Source: JALYTY01 sp964546935 (GTDB taxonomy: Bacteria; Vulcanimicrobiota; Vulcanimicrobiia; Vulcanimicrobiales; Vulcanimicrobiaceae). From it: DNA of 64,000 bases. Positions 16,626 to 23,399 of the stretch are shown here, one piece after another. The position numbers and the translations under genes are program-made. The notes under the pieces were generated by a model. That model was not told the origin of the DNA, made no database searches, and saw only the letters and a list, made by a program, of their open reading frames with translations. How positions within the stretch are numbered: position 1 is the first letter of the stretch; every line of letters starts with the position of its first letter. The DNA lies in the NCBI GenBank assembly GCA_964546935.1, contig CAZJLJ010000007.1, positions 15,221-79,220 of the forward strand. The letters run 5' to 3'.

Positions 16626-18185
16626 GTGAGCAATAACATCGAGGTACTAATCCCCGATATCGGCGACTTCAACGACGTCCCGGTCATCGAAGTCCTCGTG
16701 AAACCCGGCGACCGGGTGAAGAAAAACGATTCGCTTATCACGCTCGAGAGTGAAAAGGCTTCGATGGAAGTCCCTTCGACGGCGGACGGCGTAGTCGAAA
16801 ACGTCAACGTGAAAGTCGGCGACAAAGTCTCCGAAGGCACCCAAATTGTCGTGCTTCGTCAAGATGATGCGGCGGCTACTAATGGACAACCGAAGCAGCA
16901 ACCGCGAAGTAACGAACAAGCGCAACAAACCAACACCATCGAATTGAAGGTTCCGGATATCGGCGATTTCACCGACATCCCGGTAATCGAAGTGGCGGTC
17001 AAGCCGGGCGATCGCGTCGAAAAAGAAGCGCCGCTGGTTACCCTCGAAAGCGAAAAAGCCTCGATGGACGTGCCGTCTACCGCAGCGGGCACGATTCAAG
17101 ACGTGCGCATCAAAGTCGGCGACAAGGTCTCGCAAGGGACCGTCATCGCAACGCTCGCGACCGAAGGCGCCGCTCCTCAAGCGGCGGTTGAGACGCCTGC
17201 GCCGGCCACTCAAGCAAAGGTTGAGGCGCCTCCCCTTCGACAGGGTGACAGTGCTGCACCAACACGTGCCGATGGGATCGTGCACGCGAGTCCGGCGATT
17301 CGGAGATTCGCGCGAGAGTTGGGTGTCGATCTGCGCGGCGTTTCGGGCAGTGGTCCGCACGGACGGGTAACGCGCGAAGACGTTCAGCGTTGGGTTAAAT
17401 CGGCGTTGCAAGAACGCGTGCCCGCTGCAGCCGGTGCGGGGTTGGGCATCGCGGGATTGCCGTCGTGGCCGAAAGTCGATTTTGCGAAGTTCGGTGAAAT
17501 CGAACGCAAGCCGCTACCGCGCATCAAGAAACTCTCCGGCCCGAATTTGCACCGCAACTGGCTGATGATTCCGCACATCACCAATTACGACGAAGCGGAT
17601 ATCACCGAGCTCGAGGCGTTCCGGAACGATATCAACGCGGAGCAAGCAAAGTCGTCCGGCGTAAAACTCACGATGCTGGCATTTCTTATCAAAGCATCCG
17701 TTGCAGCGTTGCAGCGCTTTCCCGAGTTCAATAGCTCGCTCGAGGGCGAAGATCTCGTTTACAAGCGCTACTACAACATCGGCTTTGCCGCCGACACGCC
17801 GAACGGCCTTGTCGTTCCCGTTCTGAAGGATGCCGACAAGAAAGGGCTCTTGGAAGTGGCTCGCGAGACCGCCGACCTTGCCGCGAAAGCCCGCGACGGA
17901 AAACTCGGCATGAGCGACATGCAAGGCGGAACCTTTACCATCTCCTCGATCGGCGGTATCGGCGGAACGCAGTTCACGCAAATCGTCAATGCGCCCGAGG
18001 TAGCGATTCTCGGCGCAACGCGTGCCGCCACAAAACCCGTGTGGGACGGGAAAGAGTTCGAGCCGCGCCTCATCCTGCCGATTAGCGTCAGTTACGATCA
18101 CCGCGTGATTGACGGTGCAGGCGCCGCGCGCTTTTTGGTTTACGTGACCTCACTTCTGCGGGACTTCAAGCGCGTTCTGCTGTAG
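16626..18185 (+). CDS. aceF: Dihydrolipoamide acetyltransferase, PDH E2 component
   Basis: The 519-residue E2 has two lipoyl domains (about 4-78 and 105-178) with the lipoyl lysines K44 and K144 in ESEKASM, a Pro/Ala/Gln-rich linker after each, a peripheral subunit-binding domain at about 219-257 (ASPAIRRFARELGVDL...GRVTREDV), and the acyltransferase core ending in HRVIDG with catalytic H492 and D496. The core forms the complex scaffold that moves acetyl groups to CoA. The two lipoyl domains are near-copies and presumably arose by duplication. The GTG start follows a GAGGA motif, and the gene is clearly in one operon with aceE. A diguanylate cyclase gene starts 8 bases after its stop. Confidence 0.96.
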   Translation: MSNNIEVLIPDIGDFNDVPVIEVLVKPGDRVKKNDSLITLESEKASMEVPSTADGVVENVNVKVGDKVSEGTQIVVLRQDDAAATNGQPKQQPRSNEQAQQTNTIELKVPDIGDFTDIPVIEVAVKPGDRVEKEAPLVTLESEKASMDVPSTAAGTIQDVRIKVGDKVSQGTVIATLATEGAAPQAAVETPAPATQAKVEAPPLRQGDSAAPTRADGIVHASPAIRRFARELGVDLRGVSGSGPHGRVTREDVQRWVKSALQERVPAAAGAGLGIAGLPSWPKVDFAKFGEIERKPLPRIKKLSGPNLHRNWLMIPHITNYDEADITELEAFRNDINAEQAKSSGVKLTMLAFLIKASVAALQRFPEFNSSLEGEDLVYKRYYNIGFAADTPNGLVVPVLKDADKKGLLEVARETADLAAKARDGKLGMSDMQGGTFTISSIGGIGGTQFTQIVNAPEVAILGATRAATKPVWDGKEFEPRLILPISVSYDHRVIDGAGAARFLVYVTSLLRDFKRVLL

Positions 18186-18193
18186 CGTCCGTT

Positions 18194-19228
18194 ATGGACG
18201 CCGGCGATCCGATTGCGTTTCTAACGGAGCGCGTCGCAGAGGTCGAACGTGAGCGTGACGAGCTGCTGGTTAAAAGCCAGCGGCTCGAAATGCTGCAACG
18301 CTCCTTCGTCGATATCGTCGCGGCGAGCGACGAAGCCGCACTTGCTGAGGCCGCGTTGCGGGGCGCGTGGCTGGGTTTAGGTTTCGCGCGAGCCCTTTGG
18401 TTTCGAATCGACGATAGCCAAGAGGTAAGCGCGCTCTACGAACTCGACGGCGCCGCGGTCGTTGAATCGGAGTATGGCGGCACGCTGCCGGAATCAACGT
18501 CGCTCTATCGCATCACCTGTGGCGACAGCGACGTCGCAACCGGCTGGGCGGGAGATACCGATGCGCCCCTGTACGATACGCGCCGGCGCTATGCGGCGGC
18601 GGCGGTTCGCGCGAAAAACGGCAATTCGTATTTGCTGTACGTCGATGGGTCTAACGAGAGATCGGCATCGGCGTGGAGCGTGGCGTCTCTCCAAGAGCTC
18701 GCAACGCAAGCCGCCTTCGCGCTCGAACGCATGCGGCTCGCAGAAGAGTTGGAGCGGCTTGCAATGCACGATCCGCTTACGGGCCTGTTGAACCGGCGCG
18801 CATTGATGGAACGCCTTCAGCGAGAACTAGCGACGATGCGTCGCACAAGCGAATCGTTGGCCTTCGCAATGATCGACGTGGATGATTTCAAACGCATCAA
18901 CGATACTCGAGGTCACGCGGGCGGTGACGAAGCGTTGAAGCAAATCGCGCAGATTTTTCGTACGCAAACCCGCGAGACGGATGTGCCGGCGCGCTTTGCC
19001 GGCGACGAATTCTCGCTCATAATGCCGCGCAGCGATGAGGCGGGGATCGGCGTGGTGATGCAGCGCATTTACCGCGCTCTGCACGAGAAGCAACTCAGTT
19101 GCTCGATTGGTGTCGCCTTCGCTGACCCGTCAATAGCAGCTGATGCCTTAATCGCGCGCGCCGACTCGGCGGTGTACGAAGCGAAGGCCGCCGGAAAGAA
19201 TTGCTACCGCGTCGCGAAGGCGCTGTAG
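18194..19228 (+). CDS. Diguanylate cyclase with N-terminal sensory region
   Basis: The 344-residue cytoplasmic protein has a short coiled coil (about 12-37), a GAF-like region (about 38-180) and a C-terminal GGDEF domain (about 185-344). The domain shows DPLTGLLNRRAL, DVDDFKRINDTRGHAGGDE and the active-site AGDEF at 269-273, a permitted variant of GGDEF. An inhibitory I-site RETD (260-263) lies exactly five residues before it. The protein should make cyclic di-GMP and be feedback-inhibited. No EAL or HD-GYP domain is fused. It lies 8 bases after aceF, suggesting co-expression with pyruvate dehydrogenase. The stop overlaps the end of the convergent WYL regulator gene by 25 bases. Confidence 0.92.
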   Translation: MDAGDPIAFLTERVAEVERERDELLVKSQRLEMLQRSFVDIVAASDEAALAEAALRGAWLGLGFARALWFRIDDSQEVSALYELDGAAVVESEYGGTLPESTSLYRITCGDSDVATGWAGDTDAPLYDTRRRYAAAAVRAKNGNSYLLYVDGSNERSASAWSVASLQELATQAAFALERMRLAEELERLAMHDPLTGLLNRRALMERLQRELATMRRTSESLAFAMIDVDDFKRINDTRGHAGGDEALKQIAQIFRTQTRETDVPARFAGDEFSLIMPRSDEAGIGVVMQRIYRALHEKQLSCSIGVAFADPSIAADALIARADSAVYEAKAAGKNCYRVAKAL

Positions 19229-20160
19229 CGTTCCACTAAAGCGGCCGCTTTAGCGCAAATCGTCGCGCACAAACTTTGCGGCTCCAACACTTCTACGTTT
19301 TCGCCCCAAGAAATGACTTGCCACACTGCGACGCGCTCTTCCGGAAAGAGGACGCGCAATATCGTCGGCTCGGCGGGATCGCGAACTTCGACGGGCCAGT
19401 AACTTTCGTTGAGCATTTGAATCCAATCCGGATCGACGCGGAGCGTTACCGCGTATTCTCTCGCCTGGCTCATCCTTAGATCCGATGAAATCTTCTGCCA
19501 ATGCTCGTTTAGATCGAAATCGTCGGGCCGTGCGAATCGTTCCGCCAGTTCCACCGCTTCGACAATGCGATCCGCGCGAAAGCTACGGAACCCGCCGTCG
19601 GTTCGCGCAATGAGATACCACACGCCCGCCTTTGAGACCAGGCCGAACGGATCCAACACGCGCTTCGATCGCGTGCGATGGCGGTCTTCATACGTCAGCT
19701 CTACGCGGCGATCGTCCCAAACGGCGCGTCGAAGGACCGCAAGTTTTTCTACGGGCGCATCGCTTTGATTCCAGCGGCGCTGATCGATATGAATACGCCC
19801 TCGCGCCTTTTCCGCCGCGCTTCGCTGCGCATCCGAAAGACCGCCGTGAAGTTTTTGTAGCGCGCGATCCAATCCACTGGCAAGGCCCAAATCGGCGAGT
19901 ATCGGCGAGGTGGAAACGAAAAGCGCGCGCACGTCCTCTTCGCCGAGATGCATCAATGCTTTGCGGTACCCGTCGGCCAGTGCAATCCCGCCATCGGCTC
20001 CGCGCTCTGCATAGACTGGGATCCCAGCTGCACTTAACGCATCGATGTCACGGTAGATCGTTCGGTCCGATACCTCAAGCGCACGCGCCAGCTGATGCGC
20101 CGTGTGGCGTTCTGCCGACTGCAGCATCAAGAGCAGCGAAACGAGGCGGTCCGCTTTCAT
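19204..20160 (-). CDS. YafY-type transcriptional regulator, HTH-11 plus WYL domain
   Basis: The 318-residue protein starts with a DeoR/HTH-11 winged helix (RLVSLLLMLQSAERHTAHQL...SDRTIYRDIDALSAAGIPVY) and continues into a WYL domain with LTYEDRHRTRSKRVLDPFGLV and AGVWYLIARTDGGFRSFRADRI. Its C-terminal extension (LRVDPDWIQMLNES...ISWGENVEVLEP) is usual for the YafY group. WYL domains sense small molecules or nucleic acids and switch transcription. The gene diverges from a VOC-family gene, a very common pairing. A perfect TGACA-N5-TGTCA dyad lies 20 bases upstream of its start, which makes autoregulation and control of the neighbour likely. Confidence 0.9.
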   Translation of the reverse strand: MKADRLVSLLLMLQSAERHTAHQLARALEVSDRTIYRDIDALSAAGIPVYAERGADGGIALADGYRKALMHLGEEDVRALFVSTSPILADLGLASGLDRALQKLHGGLSDAQRSAAEKARGRIHIDQRRWNQSDAPVEKLAVLRRAVWDDRRVELTYEDRHRTRSKRVLDPFGLVSKAGVWYLIARTDGGFRSFRADRIVEAVELAERFARPDDFDLNEHWQKISSDLRMSQAREYAVTLRVDPDWIQMLNESYWPVEVRDPAEPTILRVLFPEERVAVWQVISWGENVEVLEPQSLCATICAKAAALVERYSAFATR

Positions 20161-20179
20161 ACCCTAAGCCTTGCAAATA

Positions 20180-20194
20180 TGACAGTAGATGTCA
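20180..20194. promoter_or_regulatory. Likely operator of the WYL regulator
   Basis: TGACAGTAGATGTCA is a perfect 5-5-5 inverted repeat in the 84-base divergent intergenic region. It lies immediately before TATACT (20197-20202), a plausible -10 for the VOC gene, so a bound protein would block that promoter. Assignment to the adjacent regulator is inferred from position and symmetry. Confidence 0.6.
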
Positions 20195-20244
20195 ACTATA
20201 CTGCGCTACGCTTCGAGCGTAATCTTCGAAAGGATACAAAGCAT

Positions 20245-20613
20245 ATGACTACGGGAACCGCGCCTACCGTTGCGACCGGCATCGATTGTGTTTGCTATTT
20301 GACGAAAGACTTCGCTCGCGGAAAAGAGTTCTATCAAAAGTATTTGGGTCTAAAGCCATCGACTGAGGGCGATAATTGGGTTGAGTTCGAGCTTAGCGAC
20401 GGATCGACGTTTGCGTTAGCGCAATTACCTGATGGCGAATGGTATCCGACCGGCGGCGCAATGTTTGCGGTACCCGATGTTCAGGCCGCGGTGCAAGCAT
20501 TACGCGAAGCAGGTGCCCACATTTACGGAGACGTCGATGATACACCGGTTTGCCAGATGGCGTGGTGCGGCGACACCGAAGGGAACAACTTCGCCGTTCA
20601 CAAGCGCAAGTAG
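20245..20613 (+). CDS. VOC (glyoxalase/bleomycin-resistance fold) protein
   Basis: From the ATG at 20245, with AAAGGAT about 8 bases upstream, the protein is 122 residues long. It has the VOC pattern: CVCYLTKDFARGKEFYQKYLGL in the first beta-alpha-beta module, then VEFELSDGSTFALAQL, a second module starting MFAVPDVQAAVQALREAGAHI, and WCGDTEGNNFAVHKR at the end. Such small dimeric proteins include glyoxalases, dioxygenases and antibiotic-binding proteins; the substrate is unknown. An in-frame ATG at 20095 lies inside the divergent regulator gene and would add an unrelated leader. The dyad at 20180-20194 lies at the promoter, so repression by the WYL regulator is likely. Confidence 0.85.
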   Translation: MTTGTAPTVATGIDCVCYLTKDFARGKEFYQKYLGLKPSTEGDNWVEFELSDGSTFALAQLPDGEWYPTGGAMFAVPDVQAAVQALREAGAHIYGDVDDTPVCQMAWCGDTEGNNFAVHKRK

Positions 20614-20628
20614 CCGGCACGTATCGCT

Positions 20629-21279
20629 TCAAACCTCAGCGGCGACACGTCTTGGGTCTTCGAACAATCGCGCAAAGACGGCGCCGAACACGAAACCGCC
20701 AATGTGAGCCATATATGCGACGCCGCCTTGCTGCGTGGGTGCAATGGCGCCCGCATTCCAAAGCTGCGAAAGAAACCAGAAGCCAATCAAAAGCGCAGCA
20801 TAGACATACGTTACGCGTACGAAGACAAAGATAATTAAGACGGTCCGAATCTGATCGCGCGGAAATGTGACTAAGAATCCGCCCATCACCGCCGCAATTG
20901 CACCGCTCGCGCCGAGATTCGGGACGGTGGAATGAGGAAAAAATGCGACTTGAAGAAGAGCAGCTGCAATTCCGCCGCACAGATAGTATATCGAATATCT
21001 CCACGGTCCCATGGCATCTTCGATTTCGGGGCCAAACGCCCATAAGAAGACCATATTACCGATAAGGTGGGACCAGCTTGCGTGCATGAACATCGCGGTG
21101 AGGATCGTCACCAAGCGATGTCCGGATGAAATATCCGCCGGCACCAACGACCACCTAAGGACGAACGCATCGCCGTTTACGAGTTCGATTAGGAAAACAA
21201 CGACGTTGATGGCGATAATCGAAAGCGTGACGATCGGGAAGTTCGTCGGGCGCCGCGATACGTCGGTCAACGGAATCAT
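20629..21279 (-). CDS. Rhomboid family intramembrane serine protease
   Basis: The 216-residue protein has six predicted helices and the full rhomboid active site: HASWSHLIGN (residues 66-75) in helix 2, GASG with nucleophile S125 in helix 4, and H192 in AYMAHIGGFVFGA in helix 6. The R in GPWRYSIYY (WR motif, loop 1) is also present. Rhomboids cut membrane proteins within or next to their transmembrane segments. The N-terminus (MIPLTDVSRRPTNFPIVT) resembles the group often annotated simply as rhomboid family protease in soil bacteria. It ends 16 bases after the convergent VOC gene. A lipoprotein gene lies upstream on the same strand, 33 bases away. Confidence 0.93.
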   Translation of the reverse strand: MIPLTDVSRRPTNFPIVTLSIIAINVVVFLIELVNGDAFVLRWSLVPADISSGHRLVTILTAMFMHASWSHLIGNMVFLWAFGPEIEDAMGPWRYSIYYLCGGIAAALLQVAFFPHSTVPNLGASGAIAAVMGGFLVTFPRDQIRTVLIIFVFVRVTYVYAALLIGFWFLSQLWNAGAIAPTQQGGVAYMAHIGGFVFGAVFARLFEDPRRVAAEV

Positions 21280-21311
21280 GGCTAGCGCCCGTCAGCCTTC
21301 AACGCGCTAAA

Positions 21312-21728
21312 TTATTCGGCGCCGACACACGCCACAGCGTTTGCCATTCTCACGCTCACGTTGGCCGTGCTAACGGTTCCGTCGTGACCATTCGCAACGA
21401 CGGTCGCGGTTTTTCCGCTCGCCTTGTCGGCAAAAATAAACGTCGTAATGCCGGTCGTTGGCGATTCCTTCGTCTGCAAGTCAACGCCCTTTGCAGCGTG
21501 CGCTCTCACGTGGCCCAAAGTTATCACAATGCTGCCCAAGGAGCCCGCACAAGCAGCGTCCGCCGCGTTGAACGTCGTGTTGCTTTGATGCAACTTGACT
21601 TTCGTTGCGCTTCCTTCTGCCATCGCCCCGGAGGTAGCAGGAGCAGCACTGCTCTGCGCATTCGTATTCTTGCCCGAGGAGCACGCACACAAGACTCCCA
21701 GGAGCGCAATGACGGCGAACGTTCTCAT
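21312..21728 (-). CDS. Small predicted lipoprotein
   Basis: From the ATG at 21728, with GGAGG six bases upstream, the product is 138 residues. It has a short hydrophobic signal and a lipobox-like LCAC (acceptor C16), then a low-complexity Ser/Ala/Thr linker and a beta-rich C-terminal half (SIVITLGHVRAH, TGITTFIFADKASGKTATVV). Two cysteines in the mature part (DAACAG and AVACVG) could form a disulfide. I do not recognise the family. It probably sits in the periplasm anchored to a membrane. A start 13 codons further upstream is possible but lacks a ribosome binding site. Confidence 0.65.
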   Translation of the reverse strand: MRTFAVIALLGVLCACSSGKNTNAQSSAAPATSGAMAEGSATKVKLHQSNTTFNAADAACAGSLGSIVITLGHVRAHAAKGVDLQTKESPTTGITTFIFADKASGKTATVVANGHDGTVSTANVSVRMANAVACVGAE

Positions 21729-21808
21729 CCGAAACCTCCGATGCAACGCTTTTTCCCTTGGTTCCATTCTATACGGTCCGCAAAGGCGACCAAGCGGATA
21801 CTAGCGGA

Positions 21809-22198
21809 TTAAACGGCGGATTCTCCGATTAGCGCACGGGCACGCACGTTGTCGTCCGTGCTGATCGCCACAACAGCCTGTCCGCCTTCGCGCCGAACGT
21901 GGTGCATCGAACGAATATTCAACCGCGCATCGCCGAGCAAGCGTGAAAGTTGCGCGAGCGCTCCTGGACGATCCTCAATGCGGGCCAACAGGACCTGATC
22001 GGTGACAGCCTCGTAGCCCGCGCCGGTTAAAACTTTCAACGCTTCGTCTTCATTTTCGACCGAGATCCGAATGACGGCACATTTGCCTTGCGATTCAACG
22101 ACGATTTGATCCACGTTGATTTCCCGGACGGCCAGCACTTCCGTTAGCTCGGCCAGAAGGCCGGGCCGGTCCGGTACGATTACCCGGATATTTTCCAC
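21809..22198 (-). CDS. Double ACT-domain protein coupled to histidine decarboxylase
   Basis: From the GTG at 22198 (AAAGGAGA four to five bases upstream) the protein is 129 residues and consists only of two ACT domains. The first begins ENIRVIVPDRPGLLAELTEVL and the second LLARIEDRPGALAQLSRLL; both have the DRPG turn where ACT domains bind amino acids at a dimer interface. ACT domains usually report amino-acid levels to enzymes or regulators. The gene overlaps the end of the decarboxylase gene by 19 bases in another frame, so the two are made together. A stand-alone regulatory subunit sensing histidine or another amino acid is a reasonable inference. An ORF start at 22318 lies inside hdc and is unlikely. 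Confidence 0.85.
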   Translation of the reverse strand: MENIRVIVPDRPGLLAELTEVLAVREINVDQIVVESQGKCAVIRISVENEDEALKVLTGAGYEAVTDQVLLARIEDRPGALAQLSRLLGDARLNIRSMHHVRREGGQAVVAISTDDNVRARALIGESAV

Positions 22199-23349
22199 GC
22201 CATCTCCTTTGGTGAAAGTTCGGCGAGCATGTCGGTGAGAAAAGCATCGATCTGTTCGCGCGTTACATTCGGCAACACGATCACGTGAGAGATCGGCCCT
22301 GCAGTTGCGATCTGCCACTTGGAACGAATCGCTTCACTGACGCGCGGAAAGACTACAGTGATGGCGTCGGGATTTCGCCAGGCATTCACTCCGGCCTCGC
22401 GTAGCCGCGAAACGAGATACTCGGCAAGGGAGAGCGAGTGGTCCAAACGTTTTCGCATCCCCTCGACGCCGAGTTCGCGCAAACGATACCAAAGCATCAA
22501 AGGTGTCACGCCGTTGCGGGAACCGCTGATCGTGGTATCGAGATTTCCGATGTAGTCGATAGCACGCGCGATACGTTGTACGTTGTGCTTCTTCGCAACG
22601 ACCACACCGCACGGAATCGGTGCACCGATGAACTTGTGTCCACTGATGGCGACCGTATCTGCACCGTCGGCAAAATCGAAGGCGGGGCGATCCTCGAGCA
22701 GCGTTGCGTAAGCGCCTGAAAGTGCCGCATCGGAGTGGATGTAGCGCTGTCGAATGGCCAACTTGTCCATCATCTCTGCAATGCGACGGATATCGTCTCG
22801 AGCTTCGGTCATCGTCGTACCGATATTCGCAAAAATGATGGGCGGGACGTCGCGATGGATCTTCAGCGTCTCTCGAAGATCTTCATAGTCGATCTCGCCG
22901 TTCTCTTGCGAGCGGATCATGATGTGCCGCATGTTCAAGAAGTGTAGGTTCTTTGCAACGCTGTAGTGCGTTTGCTCGGAATAATACACGATGCCGGTTG
23001 GATACAATTCGCGGGCGAGATAAAGGCCGTAAAGATTGCCTTCCGTTCCACCGTTCGTAACGTACCCCCACCAGTCGTCTTGCGGCGCACGTAACGCCTT
23101 TGCAAAATACTCTACGACTTCACGTTCGAATTCGCGTGTCTCCACACGGTACGTTGCGTCGGCAAACGGATCGCCGACGTTGTTTATCGGGAAGCATAAG
23201 AACCGCTCCAGCTCTGTGAAGTCAAAGTCCTTAGCGGACGGATATCCCAGCGAATCGGCGTTTGCCGATCGCATTCGCTCGTAAAGCGCGTTAAGACGCG
23301 CGCGATCCTCAGAGTTCAACATTTTTTCAGAGAGCAGTGCGTTCGGCAT
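22180..23349 (-). CDS. hdc: PLP-dependent histidine decarboxylase family enzyme
   Basis: The 389-residue protein belongs to the group II PLP decarboxylases in the branch of bacterial histidine decarboxylases. It has FPINNVGDPF near 53, WGYVTNGGTEGNLYGLYLAR at 94-113, H128 (ring stacking), D207 in HSDAALSG and the Schiff-base lysine K239 in SGHKFIG. The length matches Hdc. The reaction would be histidine to histamine plus CO2; related siderophore and serine decarboxylases have the same motifs, so the substrate is likely but not certain. The start codon lies 3 bases after a perfect 13-bp hairpin that contains its Shine-Dalgarno (GAGGGG) in the 3' arm. The double ACT gene overlaps its end. Confidence 0.8.
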   Translation of the reverse strand: MPNALLSEKMLNSEDRARLNALYERMRSANADSLGYPSAKDFDFTELERFLCFPINNVGDPFADATYRVETREFEREVVEYFAKALRAPQDDWWGYVTNGGTEGNLYGLYLARELYPTGIVYYSEQTHYSVAKNLHFLNMRHIMIRSQENGEIDYEDLRETLKIHRDVPPIIFANIGTTMTEARDDIRRIAEMMDKLAIRQRYIHSDAALSGAYATLLEDRPAFDFADGADTVAISGHKFIGAPIPCGVVVAKKHNVQRIARAIDYIGNLDTTISGSRNGVTPLMLWYRLRELGVEGMRKRLDHSLSLAEYLVSRLREAGVNAWRNPDAITVVFPRVSEAIRSKWQIATAGPISHVIVLPNVTREQIDAFLTDMLAELSPKEMAWKISG

Positions 23350-23352
23350 GAA

Positions 23353-23378
23353 GAAGCCCCTCGCATGCGAGAGGCTTC
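23353..23378 (-). promoter_or_regulatory. Perfect hairpin between acnA and hdc covering the hdc ribosome binding site
   Basis: GAAGCCTCTCGCA and TGCGAGGGGCTTC pair over 13 positions with one G-T pair. The GAGGGG in the 3' arm is the only Shine-Dalgarno candidate for hdc, whose ATG follows three bases after the stem. The hairpin starts 22 bases after the acnA stop and could also be a terminator, but only a short CTTCTTC tract follows it. Confidence 0.5.
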
Positions 23379-23399
23379 CAGCCGGTAGTTTGCTTTGGC

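Noticed and set aside
16647..17411. 254-codon minus-strand ORF opposite aceF
   Set aside because: Arg-rich shadow of the lipoyl domains; its repeated part mirrors the duplicated domains of aceF.
23353..23378. The acnA-hdc hairpin as an ordinary terminator only
   Set aside because: The T-tract is short and broken, and the stem covers a ribosome binding site, so it is listed as regulatory instead.
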